From NCBI GenBank assembly GCA_020056125.1, contig JAGVIJ010000036.1, positions 1 through 13,735 on the forward strand: a stretch of 13,735 bases of DNA. The letters run 5' to 3'. Within the stretch, counting starts at the first letter, position 1. Each line of letters starts with the position of its first letter. Of the stretch, positions 6,991-12,799 are shown piece after piece. The stretch comes from a bacterium (lineage in GTDB: Bacteria > Patescibacteriota > Patescibacteriia > 2-12-FULL-60-25). The translations under genes were made by a program, and so were the position numbers. The notes under the pieces were generated by a model. It had not been told where the DNA came from and did no database searches. It saw only the letters and a program-made list of their open reading frames with translations.

Positions 6991-7093
6991 TGTGCATGGG
7001 ATTCCAGGTCAGAGGCAGGCCGCAATATTGAGAGTAAACAGAAAGTTAGAGCGAATGGAGATTTGAAAAATAATAAAAATAAGTTTTTTACCA

Positions 7094-7129
7094 CCCACGG
7101 ATATTTGCCGATCGGCAAAAAGTCATGGG
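7094..7129. repeat. Palindrome L, 36 bp, core TTTGCCGATCGGCAAA
   Basis: The centre lies between 7111 and 7112. The inner 16 bases (7104-7119) are perfectly symmetric, and the ends are CCCA and TGGG. It begins three bases beyond the stop codon of the minus-strand gene. It matches palindrome R at 28 of 36 positions in direct orientation and at about 29 of 36 in inverted orientation. There is no T run suited to an intrinsic terminator directly after the stem. Confidence 0.9.
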
Positions 7130-7132
7130 AGA

Positions 7133-7699
7133 CTAATTTAATTCTAATTGTCGATATAAATAAAATTTTCTCACTTCCTGTTCACGCCGACCTAGATTCG
7201 GGACGATATATACATCCACACAGGATGAAATTCGCAAATCAGATGCCATGTTTAAGATTTCGTTTTTGCAGTCATGTGGGTATGCGTAAAGACTTTTTTG
7301 AAGCTTAAAACCACCGATGCTTTTTAATAGATATTGGAATTTTCTGCGCGAACCATTTTTTTCCGGTATATCGAAACAGATGAGCCTCCAAAAATGATCC
7401 CAGCGCAACGCGGTAATATTTTTTAATTTCTTTTTGGCAAATCGAACGAAGCCTTTATTTGTTATATAAATTCTCGAGTGTTCGTCTTCTTCGTCATATT
7501 CAATATAACCATGCAGTTTTTGTTCATGTAACATTTGTTTGATCCTCCATGCGCTATATTTGGCGAAACACTTAAATAGCTTATCCGCTGTACGACCCTG
7601 GGAAATTAATCCTACAATCGTAACTAATGCGCCTGTGCCCAAGACGTCGTACAGCATGTCGCTGAGACTTTTAATTTTATCTTTTGTTTTTCTCTTCAT
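7133..7699 (-). CDS. PaaX-like protein: winged helix plus Cas2-fold domain
   Basis: The 188-residue product has an N-terminal winged-helix region (about 15-90; helix AWRIKQMLHEQKLHGYIEY, wing EDEHSRIYITNKG). A Cas2/PaaX-middle-type ferredoxin-fold domain follows (about 98-180): WRLICFDIPEKNGSRRKFQ, then LLKSIGGFKLQKSLYAYPHD, then VDVYIVPNL. D110 in FDIPE is where Cas2 nucleases keep their catalytic Asp. Such proteins are often annotated Cas2 or PaaX regulator in Patescibacteria; there is no CRISPR array, cas1 or phenylacetate gene here. The start at 7699 follows AGGAGG by two bases. The frame is open upstream to 7921, but that extension runs through palindrome R. Spacing to the palindromes suggests they are its binding sites. 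It may be a regulator or a nuclease-like DNA-handling protein. Confidence 0.8.
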   Translation of the reverse strand: MKRKTKDKIKSLSDMLYDVLGTGALVTIVGLISQGRTADKLFKCFAKYSAWRIKQMLHEQKLHGYIEYDEEDEHSRIYITNKGFVRFAKKKLKNITALRWDHFWRLICFDIPEKNGSRRKFQYLLKSIGGFKLQKSLYAYPHDCKNEILNMASDLRISSCVDVYIVPNLGRREQEVRKFYLYRQLELN

Positions 7700-7701
7700 A
7701 A

Positions 7702-7707
7702 CCTCCT
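7702..7707 (-). promoter_or_regulatory. Shine-Dalgarno AGGAGG for the PaaX/Cas2-like gene
   Basis: AGGAGG lies two bases before the ATG at 7699, a tighter spacing than usual, but it is the only consensus ribosome site on this strand here. It argues for the 188-residue start over the longer open frame. A TTGACA hexamer at 7743-7738 and TATATA at 7714-7709 lie upstream, but 23 bases apart, too far for a standard pair. Confidence 0.65.
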
Positions 7708-7769
7708 CTATATACCGCTGCAGTAAAAATTTTGTTTTGTCAAGTTCCGCTAGTTTAAAACAAATATTG

Positions 7770-7807
7770 ACCCATGATTTTTCGCCGATCGGCAAAAAGT
7801 TGTGGCT
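7770..7807. repeat. Palindrome R, 38 bp imperfect, core GCCGATCGGC
   Basis: The centre lies between 7788 and 7789; the arms are ACCCATGATTTTTCGCCGA and TCGGCAAAAAGTTGTGGCT. It lies 71 bases upstream of the PaaX/Cas2-like start, where an operator would be expected. It shares an unbroken 17-base match, GCCGATCGGCAAAAAGT, with palindrome L. Confidence 0.9.
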
Positions 7808-7864
7808 GTGGATAAAATTAGGGCTACGTCTTAATAGATTTGGTGGCGTAACTATACGCTTGGG

Positions 7865-7977
7865 CGCAATTATGCCTTGTTTAAAAATCAATTTGAGAAG
7901 GACGAACCTCAGAAAATCCAATCAAATCTTGGCAAGAGGCGCACGCGGTCATTGTGGAGTGGGGGAAAGTGAGATAA
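7865..7977 (+). pseudogene. Decayed 3' fragment of a glycosylase-like gene
   Basis: The end of this fragment is the second 41-bp repeat. It reads ENPIKSWQEAHAVIVEWGK, then VR and a TAA at 7975, in the same frame as the intact gene. Similarity continues upstream at base level with indels: TATG, AAAAAT, TTTG, ACG and AAAATCC recur in the same order as in 6889-6933. In another frame it reads NYALFKNQFEKDEP, with Y and P spaced as in the intact SYDEVQKFCAHAIP. A net five-base length difference breaks the frame. The stop lies 10 bases before the helicase ATG, which suggests that a glycosylase-type gene once directly preceded the helicase. Confidence 0.5.
7927..7967 (+). repeat. Direct repeat, downstream copy
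   Basis: This is the partner of 6940-6980, with one mismatch in 41. It lies directly upstream of the helicase-nuclease start and overlaps its putative -35 region. Confidence 0.95.
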
Positions 7978-7978
7978 T
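7952..7978 (+). promoter_or_regulatory. Possible promoter for the helicase-nuclease gene
   Basis: GATAAT (7973-7978) is a good -10 box; TTGTGG (7952-7957), 15 bases upstream, is a weak -35. A start near 7985 would leave a nearly leaderless mRNA, consistent with the absence of a Shine-Dalgarno site before ATG 7988. The -35 part lies inside the direct repeat. Confidence 0.4.
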
Positions 7979-7987
7979 CTTTAATTC

Positions 7988-10960
7988 ATGTCCGATCTCC
8001 TCCAGGGTTTGAACGCAGCGCAACTTAAAGCCGTGACCCATGAAAAGGGGCCGCTTTTGATTGTGGCCGGCGCAGGTACAGGTAAAACCACGGTGCTGAC
8101 CAAGCGCTATGGCTGGTTTCTGCTGGAGCGCGGATTAAAAACCGACAATATTCTGGCGCTGACTTTTACGGAAAAGGCGGCACAGGAAATGGAGGATCGC
8201 GTGCTCCAACTCCTTCCAAACGGCGCGTATGATTTTTGGATTTCAACTTTTCATAGTTTTTGTCAGCGCGTGCTGGAGCGTTATGCCTTGGAAATCGGTT
8301 TGCCTAATCGTTTTAAGATTTTAAATGAAACTGACGCTTGGCTGCTTTTGAAGCGGCATTTGGATGAATTGTCGCTGGATCATTATCGGCCGCTGGGCAA
8401 TCCGATTAAATTTTTATCAGCTCTGCTCAAGCATTTTTCACGCGCCAAGGATGAAGGCGTGCGCGCTGAAGATTATTTGGAATATGCGGAGAACGCGGTG
8501 CTGGATGGAGATGCGGAATTCGTGACCGGCGAGCGCAAGCGCCTCAAAGAATTGGCGGATTGTTATTTTGCGTATCAGCGTATTTTGCGCGCGGAGAATT
8601 GTTTGGATTTTGGAGATTTGATTATTGAAACTTTGCGCTTGTTGCGCGAGCGGCCGGCTGTGCTCAAGGCCTTTCGCGAACAATTCAAGATTTTATTGAT
8701 TGATGAATTTCAAGATACTAACTGGGCGCAATATGAGTTGGTCAAATTGCTGGCCGGTCCGGAAAAAAATATTACGGTGGTGGGGGATGATGATCAGGCG
8801 ATTTATAAATTTCGCGGAGCATCGCTCGCTAACATTTTGCAGTTTCGCGATGATTTCCCGGAGGCGGCTACCGTGGCTTTGGATCAAAATTATCGTTCCA
8901 AACAGGAAATTTTGGATACGGCCTACGGATTCATTCGCAAAAATAATCCCTATCGTCTGGAGGTAAAATTGGCTGACACGGGTTTGAGCAAGGCCTTAAA
9001 AGCTTCGCGCGGCTCGGGCGCTCAAGTGGCGGCGCGCTGGTATAAAACTTTGGATGATGAGGTGAACGCCGTGGTGACGGAAATTAAAAATTTAAAACAG
9101 TGCGAAACTGATTTGACTTGGAATGATGTGGCGATTTTGGTGCGCTCCAATGACGGGGCGTTGCCGTTTCTCGCGGCGCTGGAAAATCAGAGTATTCCAT
9201 TTTGTTTTTATGCTTTGCGCGGACTTTATGCCAAACCGCTGGTGGTGGATATTATTGCTTTTTTGAGCCTGTGCGATTCATGGTTTGATTCAACCAATGT
9301 TTGGCGTGTGCTGACCGCCGAAGGTTGGGGAGTGAGCGCGGCGGAGACTGCGGAAATTATTCATTACGCCAAATTGAAAAGCGTCGGCTTGTGGCAGGCT
9401 TTGAAGCAGGCTAGCGTTATCAATAATCTGGGAACCGAGGCGCGCGTTAAAATTCAAACGTTGGTGCCTCAAGTCGAGTCGCTGATAGAATTGGCGCGGC
9501 GCGAAACACCGCTTCGTTTATTGCAGACGGCATTGGAACGCACGGGTCTCTTAAGCCAAATTTTGAAATTGCCCGAAGCTAAAAAAATTGAAGCCATAAA
9601 TTTGTTAAATTCTTTTGCCAGCCGGATCAAACGCTACGAACAATCTTCGAGCGCGCCCACGCTGCATGATTTTTTGGAGGAGCTGCGTTTGGAGATTGAA
9701 AGCGGAGAAGAGGGCGCCTTGAGTTTTGATCCGGAGGCCGGACCGGAGATGGTCAAAGTCATGACCATCCACGCGGCCAAGGGACTGGAGTTCCGCCACG
9801 TGTTTGTGGTGTCTTTGGTGGATCAGCGTTTTCCCACGCGAGAACGGAGCGATGCCATCCCTTTGCCTGATGGTTTGACTAAAGAGCAAGTGCCCGTGGG
9901 CGTGACGCATTTGGAAGAAGAGCGCCGATTGTTTTATGTGGCCATGACCCGAGCTAAAGAGACGCTGACCTTAACCGGCGCAGCGCATTACGGCGGAGTG
10001 CGTTTGAAAAAAGCGTCCGTGTTTTTTAAGGAGGCGGCTGTGGCGCCCGAAGAAATCGCGGCGACTTTGGATCAACAGATTTTTTTGCGGCCGCCTGAAC
10101 TTGAATCGCGGCCTGCTGAATTGAAAGGTTTTTTCAGTTTGAAGCGGCGTTTTTCTTTTACCCAACTGGCTGCGTTTCGCAACTGCCCTTTGCAATACAA
10201 AATGGCGCACGTTTATCGCGTACCGGTTTTAGGTTCGCATCAAAGAAGTTTCGGCCAAGCCATGCACTTGACTTTGCGCGAGATTTTGGAGACGCATGCT
10301 GAACGCGGCCGCGCCAAACAGGCGGACTTATTTGATCGAATGTCGAATATCGAATGTCGAATGTCGAATAATGAAGATCGAAATTCGAATTTGCGCGTGA
10401 CCTTAGACGAGGCTCTGACCGTGTTTGAAGAGCGCTGGCATGAAAATGATCAATGGTATCAGGATCGGAAAACATACGATGAGTATAAACAGCGGGGCAA
10501 AGAGGCGGTAAAAAAAATGTGGGGGATGTGGAATTTGCATCCGCCCAAAGTGCTGACTTTGGAACGGGGATTTGATTGGAAGTTGGGCGAGCATTCGCTC
10601 AAGGGTGCAATTGATAGGATCGATGAGCTCCCGGATGGCGGCGTGGCGATTTATGATTATAAAACCGGTACGCCCAAAACTTCAGATAAATTGGAAAGTT
10701 CAGATAAAGAACAATTGAGGATTTATCAGTTGGCCATGGAGGCGCAGGGTTTGCGCGTGGGCAAACTGGCTTATATTTATTTACAGAATTGCGAAGAGGC
10801 CGAGGTCAAAATTTTGCAAGGCGAGGAGCGGCAAGATTTTGAAGATGAGGTGCGCGAGCGCATGGACGAAATTTTGGCGTCTGATTTTCCGGCCAAACCA
10901 TCGTCGCATACTTGCCGGTATTGCGATTTTAAAAATGTTTGCGAATTTAGAAAATTATAA
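7988..10960 (+). CDS. UvrD-family helicase fused to RecB-like nuclease with Fe-S cysteines
   Basis: This is a superfamily 1A DNA helicase, probably acting in double-strand break processing or repair. Visible motifs: LNAAQ (Q motif), VAGAGTGKTT (Walker A, 28-34), LLIDEFQDT (Walker B, 236-244), VGDDDQAIYKFRGA, LDQNYRS, VMTIHAAKGLEF (about 591) and RRLFYVAMTRAKE. The C-terminus carries a PD-(D/E)XK nuclease: GAIDRIDELPDGGVAIYDYKTG (about 872-893), with catalytic Asp and Lys in DYK. Four cysteines, C732 (RNCPLQYK) and C976, C979 and C985 (TCRYCDFKNVCEF), match the iron-sulfur staple of AddB/AdnB-type nucleases. At 990 residues it resembles single-chain AdnB-like or UvrD-RecB fusions. Residues about 783-801 are an inserted heptamer array. 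Its stop overlaps the next start by one base. Confidence 0.93.
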   Translation: MSDLLQGLNAAQLKAVTHEKGPLLIVAGAGTGKTTVLTKRYGWFLLERGLKTDNILALTFTEKAAQEMEDRVLQLLPNGAYDFWISTFHSFCQRVLERYALEIGLPNRFKILNETDAWLLLKRHLDELSLDHYRPLGNPIKFLSALLKHFSRAKDEGVRAEDYLEYAENAVLDGDAEFVTGERKRLKELADCYFAYQRILRAENCLDFGDLIIETLRLLRERPAVLKAFREQFKILLIDEFQDTNWAQYELVKLLAGPEKNITVVGDDDQAIYKFRGASLANILQFRDDFPEAATVALDQNYRSKQEILDTAYGFIRKNNPYRLEVKLADTGLSKALKASRGSGAQVAARWYKTLDDEVNAVVTEIKNLKQCETDLTWNDVAILVRSNDGALPFLAALENQSIPFCFYALRGLYAKPLVVDIIAFLSLCDSWFDSTNVWRVLTAEGWGVSAAETAEIIHYAKLKSVGLWQALKQASVINNLGTEARVKIQTLVPQVESLIELARRETPLRLLQTALERTGLLSQILKLPEAKKIEAINLLNSFASRIKRYEQSSSAPTLHDFLEELRLEIESGEEGALSFDPEAGPEMVKVMTIHAAKGLEFRHVFVVSLVDQRFPTRERSDAIPLPDGLTKEQVPVGVTHLEEERRLFYVAMTRAKETLTLTGAAHYGGVRLKKASVFFKEAAVAPEEIAATLDQQIFLRPPELESRPAELKGFFSLKRRFSFTQLAAFRNCPLQYKMAHVYRVPVLGSHQRSFGQAMHLTLREILETHAERGRAKQADLFDRMSNIECRMSNNEDRNSNLRVTLDEALTVFEERWHENDQWYQDRKTYDEYKQRGKEAVKKMWGMWNLHPPKVLTLERGFDWKLGEHSLKGAIDRIDELPDGGVAIYDYKTGTPKTSDKLESSDKEQLRIYQLAMEAQGLRVGKLAYIYLQNCEEAEVKILQGEERQDFEDEVRERMDEILASDFPAKPSSHTCRYCDFKNVCEFRKL
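10336..10391 (+). repeat. Heptamer array (TCGAATR-like), eight units, inside the nuclease domain
   Basis: Five units of TCGAATG or TCGAATA run in phase, then a degenerate ATGAAGA, then TCGAAAT and TCGAATT. It is translated without a stop as RMSNIECRMSNNEDRNSN. It falls between the helix ending RGRAKQADLFD and VTLDEALTVFEERW, a probable surface loop. The same heptamer type occurs after mreC. Confidence 0.85.
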
Positions 10961-11259
10961 TGCAATCAATTAAAAAGATCATTCCGCAATTTTTAGCGGC
11001 GCATGGTTTGGCCCAGCCGCTGCGCGCGCGCCAAGTGGTGGCGGCCGCGGTATTGGTGTTGGAAAAATTGTGGGGGCCGGAACGCGCCGCGTATATTGAG
11101 CCGCTGTCGTTTAAGGAGGGTGTTTTGAAAATGCAATCGGCTTCAGCCGCAGCCGTGCAACAATTGAAACTGGAAGAGACGCGCTTTATAAACGAGCTGA
11201 ATCGCCACTTGGGCGAACGCGCGGTGTTCAAAATTTATCTTAAATCCAAAGGATTCTGA
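10960..11259 (+). CDS. dciA: DciA-like (DUF721) replicative helicase loader
   Basis: The 99-residue product has the DUF721/DciA layout: a short helical start (IKKIIPQFLAAHGL), a Trp-centred segment (EKLWGPERAAYIEPLSF), a strand GVLKMQSASAAAVQQL, then ETRFINELNRHLGERAVFKI. DciA proteins interact with DnaB in bacteria lacking the DnaC/DnaI loaders and use this KH-like domain. The start ATG shares its A with the helicase stop (TAATG), so it is translationally coupled to the helicase-nuclease gene, which fits a shared DNA metabolism context. At 99 residues it is a minimal version; many DciA proteins carry extra terminal extensions. The assignment rests on pattern recognition and is fairly sure. 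Confidence 0.75.
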   Translation: MQSIKKIIPQFLAAHGLAQPLRARQVVAAAVLVLEKLWGPERAAYIEPLSFKEGVLKMQSASAAAVQQLKLEETRFINELNRHLGERAVFKIYLKSKGF

Positions 11260-11265
11260 ATTGTG

Positions 11266-11274
11266 TGTTAAAAT
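11266..11274 (+). promoter_or_regulatory. Possible extended -10 promoter
   Basis: TGTTAAAAT fits an extended -10 (TGn plus TAAAAT) and ends 12 bases before ATG 11287, which has no Shine-Dalgarno site. No good -35 is seen. A start near 11281 would make a nearly leaderless message. Confidence 0.4.
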
Positions 11275-11286
11275 ATAGTTCTGTAT

Positions 11287-11676
11287 ATGACTTTTAAGTT
11301 GTACATGATAGTCATGGCTGTGGCCGCTGTTTTGTCGTGGATCGCGTGGACCACCATTATCATCAACACCAATCCGGCTGAAGCGGGGATCGGCGGTTTT
11401 GTGATTTTTTATTTAACCTTGTTGCTGGGTCTGATTGGTTTGCTGACCATCCTGGGTACGGCGTATCGCGTATTGATTTTAAAAAAGCAAGATGTTATTT
11501 CGCGCGCCGTACGCATCTCGTTTCGACACGGTGTGATTTTGGGCGCCATGGCCGTGGTCTCGCTGGCCTTGTCAGCTAAAAGTTTATTGCGTTGGTGGTT
11601 GGTGATATTGATGATCGGCGTGGTGGCCATGTTTGAATATTTTTTCATTCTAAAAGACGAAGCTAGGAGATCGTAA
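11287..11676 (+). CDS. Small four-helix membrane protein of unknown function
   Basis: The 129-residue product is almost entirely membrane helices: about 4-26, 35-62, 79-98 and 102-122, with a basic loop (LKKQDVISRAVRISFRHG) between helices 2 and 3 and a charged end, KDEARRS. There is no signal peptide cleavage motif. I do not recognise a named family. It lies between dciA and mreB, 27 bases from the former and 73 from the latter, with possible promoters on each side, so it may be expressed alone. The positive-inside pattern of the middle loop suggests both termini are cytoplasmic. A role in the envelope is suggested only by the neighbouring mre genes. Confidence 0.8.
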   Translation: MTFKLYMIVMAVAAVLSWIAWTTIIINTNPAEAGIGGFVIFYLTLLLGLIGLLTILGTAYRVLILKKQDVISRAVRISFRHGVILGAMAVVSLALSAKSLLRWWLVILMIGVVAMFEYFFILKDEARRS

Positions 11677-11679
11677 GTC

Positions 11680-11716
11680 CCGAGTGCCGAGTCCCTGGTT
11701 CCTCGGCCTTGCTCGG
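11680..11716. repeat. Nested inverted repeat before mreB
   Basis: GCCGAG (11686-11691) pairs with CTCGGC (11702-11707) across a ten-base loop. An outer pair, CCGAG (11680-11684) and CTCGG (11712-11716), extends the stem with small internal loops. Only TTTAG follows, so it is a poor intrinsic terminator; it could be an attenuating or processing structure between the membrane gene and mreB. Confidence 0.55.
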
Positions 11717-11738
11717 TTTAGTTCAGCGTGCCTAAGAT
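11709..11738 (+). promoter_or_regulatory. Possible mreB promoter
   Basis: TTGCTC (11709-11714) and TAAGAT (11733-11738) are 18 bases apart. Transcription would begin near 11745, about five bases before the mreB ATG, which has no Shine-Dalgarno sequence. The -35 box overlaps the right arm of the inverted repeat. Confidence 0.4.
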
Positions 11739-11749
11739 AGGCGCGTGGT

Positions 11750-12796
11750 ATGTTGGGATTTCTTTTTTCCCGTTTCTCAAAAGATCTGGGCGTGGATTTA
11801 GGAACGGCCAATACTTTGATTTATACCAAGGGTCGGGGAATTACGATTAATGAGCCGTCATTTGTGGCAATCAATACGCGCAACGGCCAGCTCTTGGCCG
11901 TGGGGCACGAAGCCAAAGCCATGCTGGGCAAAACGCCGCCGCACGTAACCATCACCCGTCCTTTGAAACGCGGGATCATCGCGGATTTTGAGGTTACGGA
12001 AAAGATGCTTAGATATTTTTTTGAAAAAGCGCATCGCGAGCATTCATTTTTTTTACCGCGTCCCAGAGTGGTGATCGGAGTGCCGTTGGAAATTACCGAG
12101 GTGGAGCGCAAAGCCGTGGGCGATGCCGTGATGTCAGCCGGCGCGTATGAAGTTCATTTGGTGGAAGAGCCGGTGGCCGCGGCCATTGGCGTGGGTTTGC
12201 CCATCTCAGAGCCCATCGGAAATTTGATTATTGATATTGGCGGCGGCACTACGGAGATCGCCGTGATTTCATTAAACGGCGTGGTCACGGCTAAATCCAT
12301 TCCCGTGGCCGGCGATGAGATGAATCGCAATGTCATGCAATATGCCCGAGACGTGTTTAATTTATTGTTGGGCGAGCGCGTGGCCGAAGAGGTTAAAATT
12401 ATGGCCGGTTCAGCCGTGTTGCTGGAAGAACGGATCGAAGTGCCCATGCGCGGACGCGATTTGCTCTCGGGTTTGCCGCGCGAAATTATTGTGAACGACG
12501 ATCAAATTCGCGAGGCGCTGGCGCGTTCGGTTAAAGTGATTGTGGAAAGCATTAAATCCATTTTGGAAATTACACCGCCTGAATTGGTGTCTGATATTTA
12601 TCGGCGAGGTATTATTTTGACGGGCGGCGGAGCTTTGTTGCGCGGCATTGATCGAGCGATTGCGGATGGCACGGGGCTGGGCGTTAAAATCGCCGACGAT
12701 CCTTTATCAGCCGTGGCGCGCGGCACGGGTTTATTGTTGGAAGATAAAAAGTTGTTGAAGGATGTAGCTTTGCCGCCGAGCGACAAAATGATGTAA
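11750..12796 (+). CDS. mreB: Rod shape-determining protein MreB
   Basis: MreB is a bacterial actin that polymerises on the inner face of the membrane and guides sidewall peptidoglycan synthesis. The 348-residue length is typical. Actin-fold nucleotide motifs are present: LGVDLGTANTLIY (phosphate 1, about 13-25), HLVEEPVAAAIG, LIIDIGGGTTEIAVISL (phosphate 2, about 158-174) and ILTGGGALLRGID (adenosine site, about 288-300). The start MLGFLFSRFSKDLG is a short hydrophobic and basic segment, as used for membrane binding. mreC begins three bases after the stop, so the two form an operon. The start has no Shine-Dalgarno site and may be read from a short leader. Confidence 0.98.
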   Translation: MLGFLFSRFSKDLGVDLGTANTLIYTKGRGITINEPSFVAINTRNGQLLAVGHEAKAMLGKTPPHVTITRPLKRGIIADFEVTEKMLRYFFEKAHREHSFFLPRPRVVIGVPLEITEVERKAVGDAVMSAGAYEVHLVEEPVAAAIGVGLPISEPIGNLIIDIGGGTTEIAVISLNGVVTAKSIPVAGDEMNRNVMQYARDVFNLLLGERVAEEVKIMAGSAVLLEERIEVPMRGRDLLSGLPREIIVNDDQIREALARSVKVIVESIKSILEITPPELVSDIYRRGIILTGGGALLRGIDRAIADGTGLGVKIADDPLSAVARGTGLLLEDKKLLKDVALPPSDKMM

Positions 12797-12799
12797 ATT

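Larger units (their letters stand above)
6981..7926 (-). mobile_element. Candidate palindrome-bounded mobile unit with a PaaX/Cas2-like gene
   Basis: This is the segment between the two 41-bp direct repeats. Its core (7094-7807) holds one minus-strand gene between two related palindromes. The outer left arm (6991-7093) is AT-rich and shows no gene. The outer right arm (7808-7926) resembles a decayed glycosylase tail. No recognised transposase, integrase or reverse transcriptase is present. Calling it mobile rests on the paired palindromes, the flanking repeat and the position between two genes that would otherwise lie about 10 bases apart. It could instead be a regulatory gene with its operators and an unrelated partial duplication around it. 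The true ends may be the palindromes rather than the direct repeats. Confidence 0.45.

Noticed and set aside
6991..7093. Frame reading HGIPGQRQAAILRVNRKLERM as a gene tail
   Set aside because: Too short, no start, and no family recognised. I see nothing else in this stretch.
7133..7699. CRISPR-Cas locus based on the Cas2-like domain
   Set aside because: No repeat-spacer array, no cas1 and no effector in the window. The winged helix points to the PaaX-type branch.
7700..7921. A 74-residue N-terminal extension of the PaaX/Cas2-like protein, containing HNFLPIGEKSW, similar to HGYLPIGKKSW read on the plus strand at the left palindrome
   Set aside because: The similar peptides are only translations of the two palindromes. 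The AGGAGG before 7699 and the domain start favour the shorter protein.
6986..7926. TTTGAT (6986-6991) and ATCAAA (7921-7926) as terminal inverted repeats of the unit
   Set aside because: Six bases in AT-rich sequence is not beyond chance, and the left copy overlaps the glycosylase stop.
7539..8012. Plus-strand frame of 157 codons running from the PaaX/Cas2-like gene through palindrome R into the helicase gene start
   Set aside because: It is antisense to a better gene and overlaps the helicase start; no family features.
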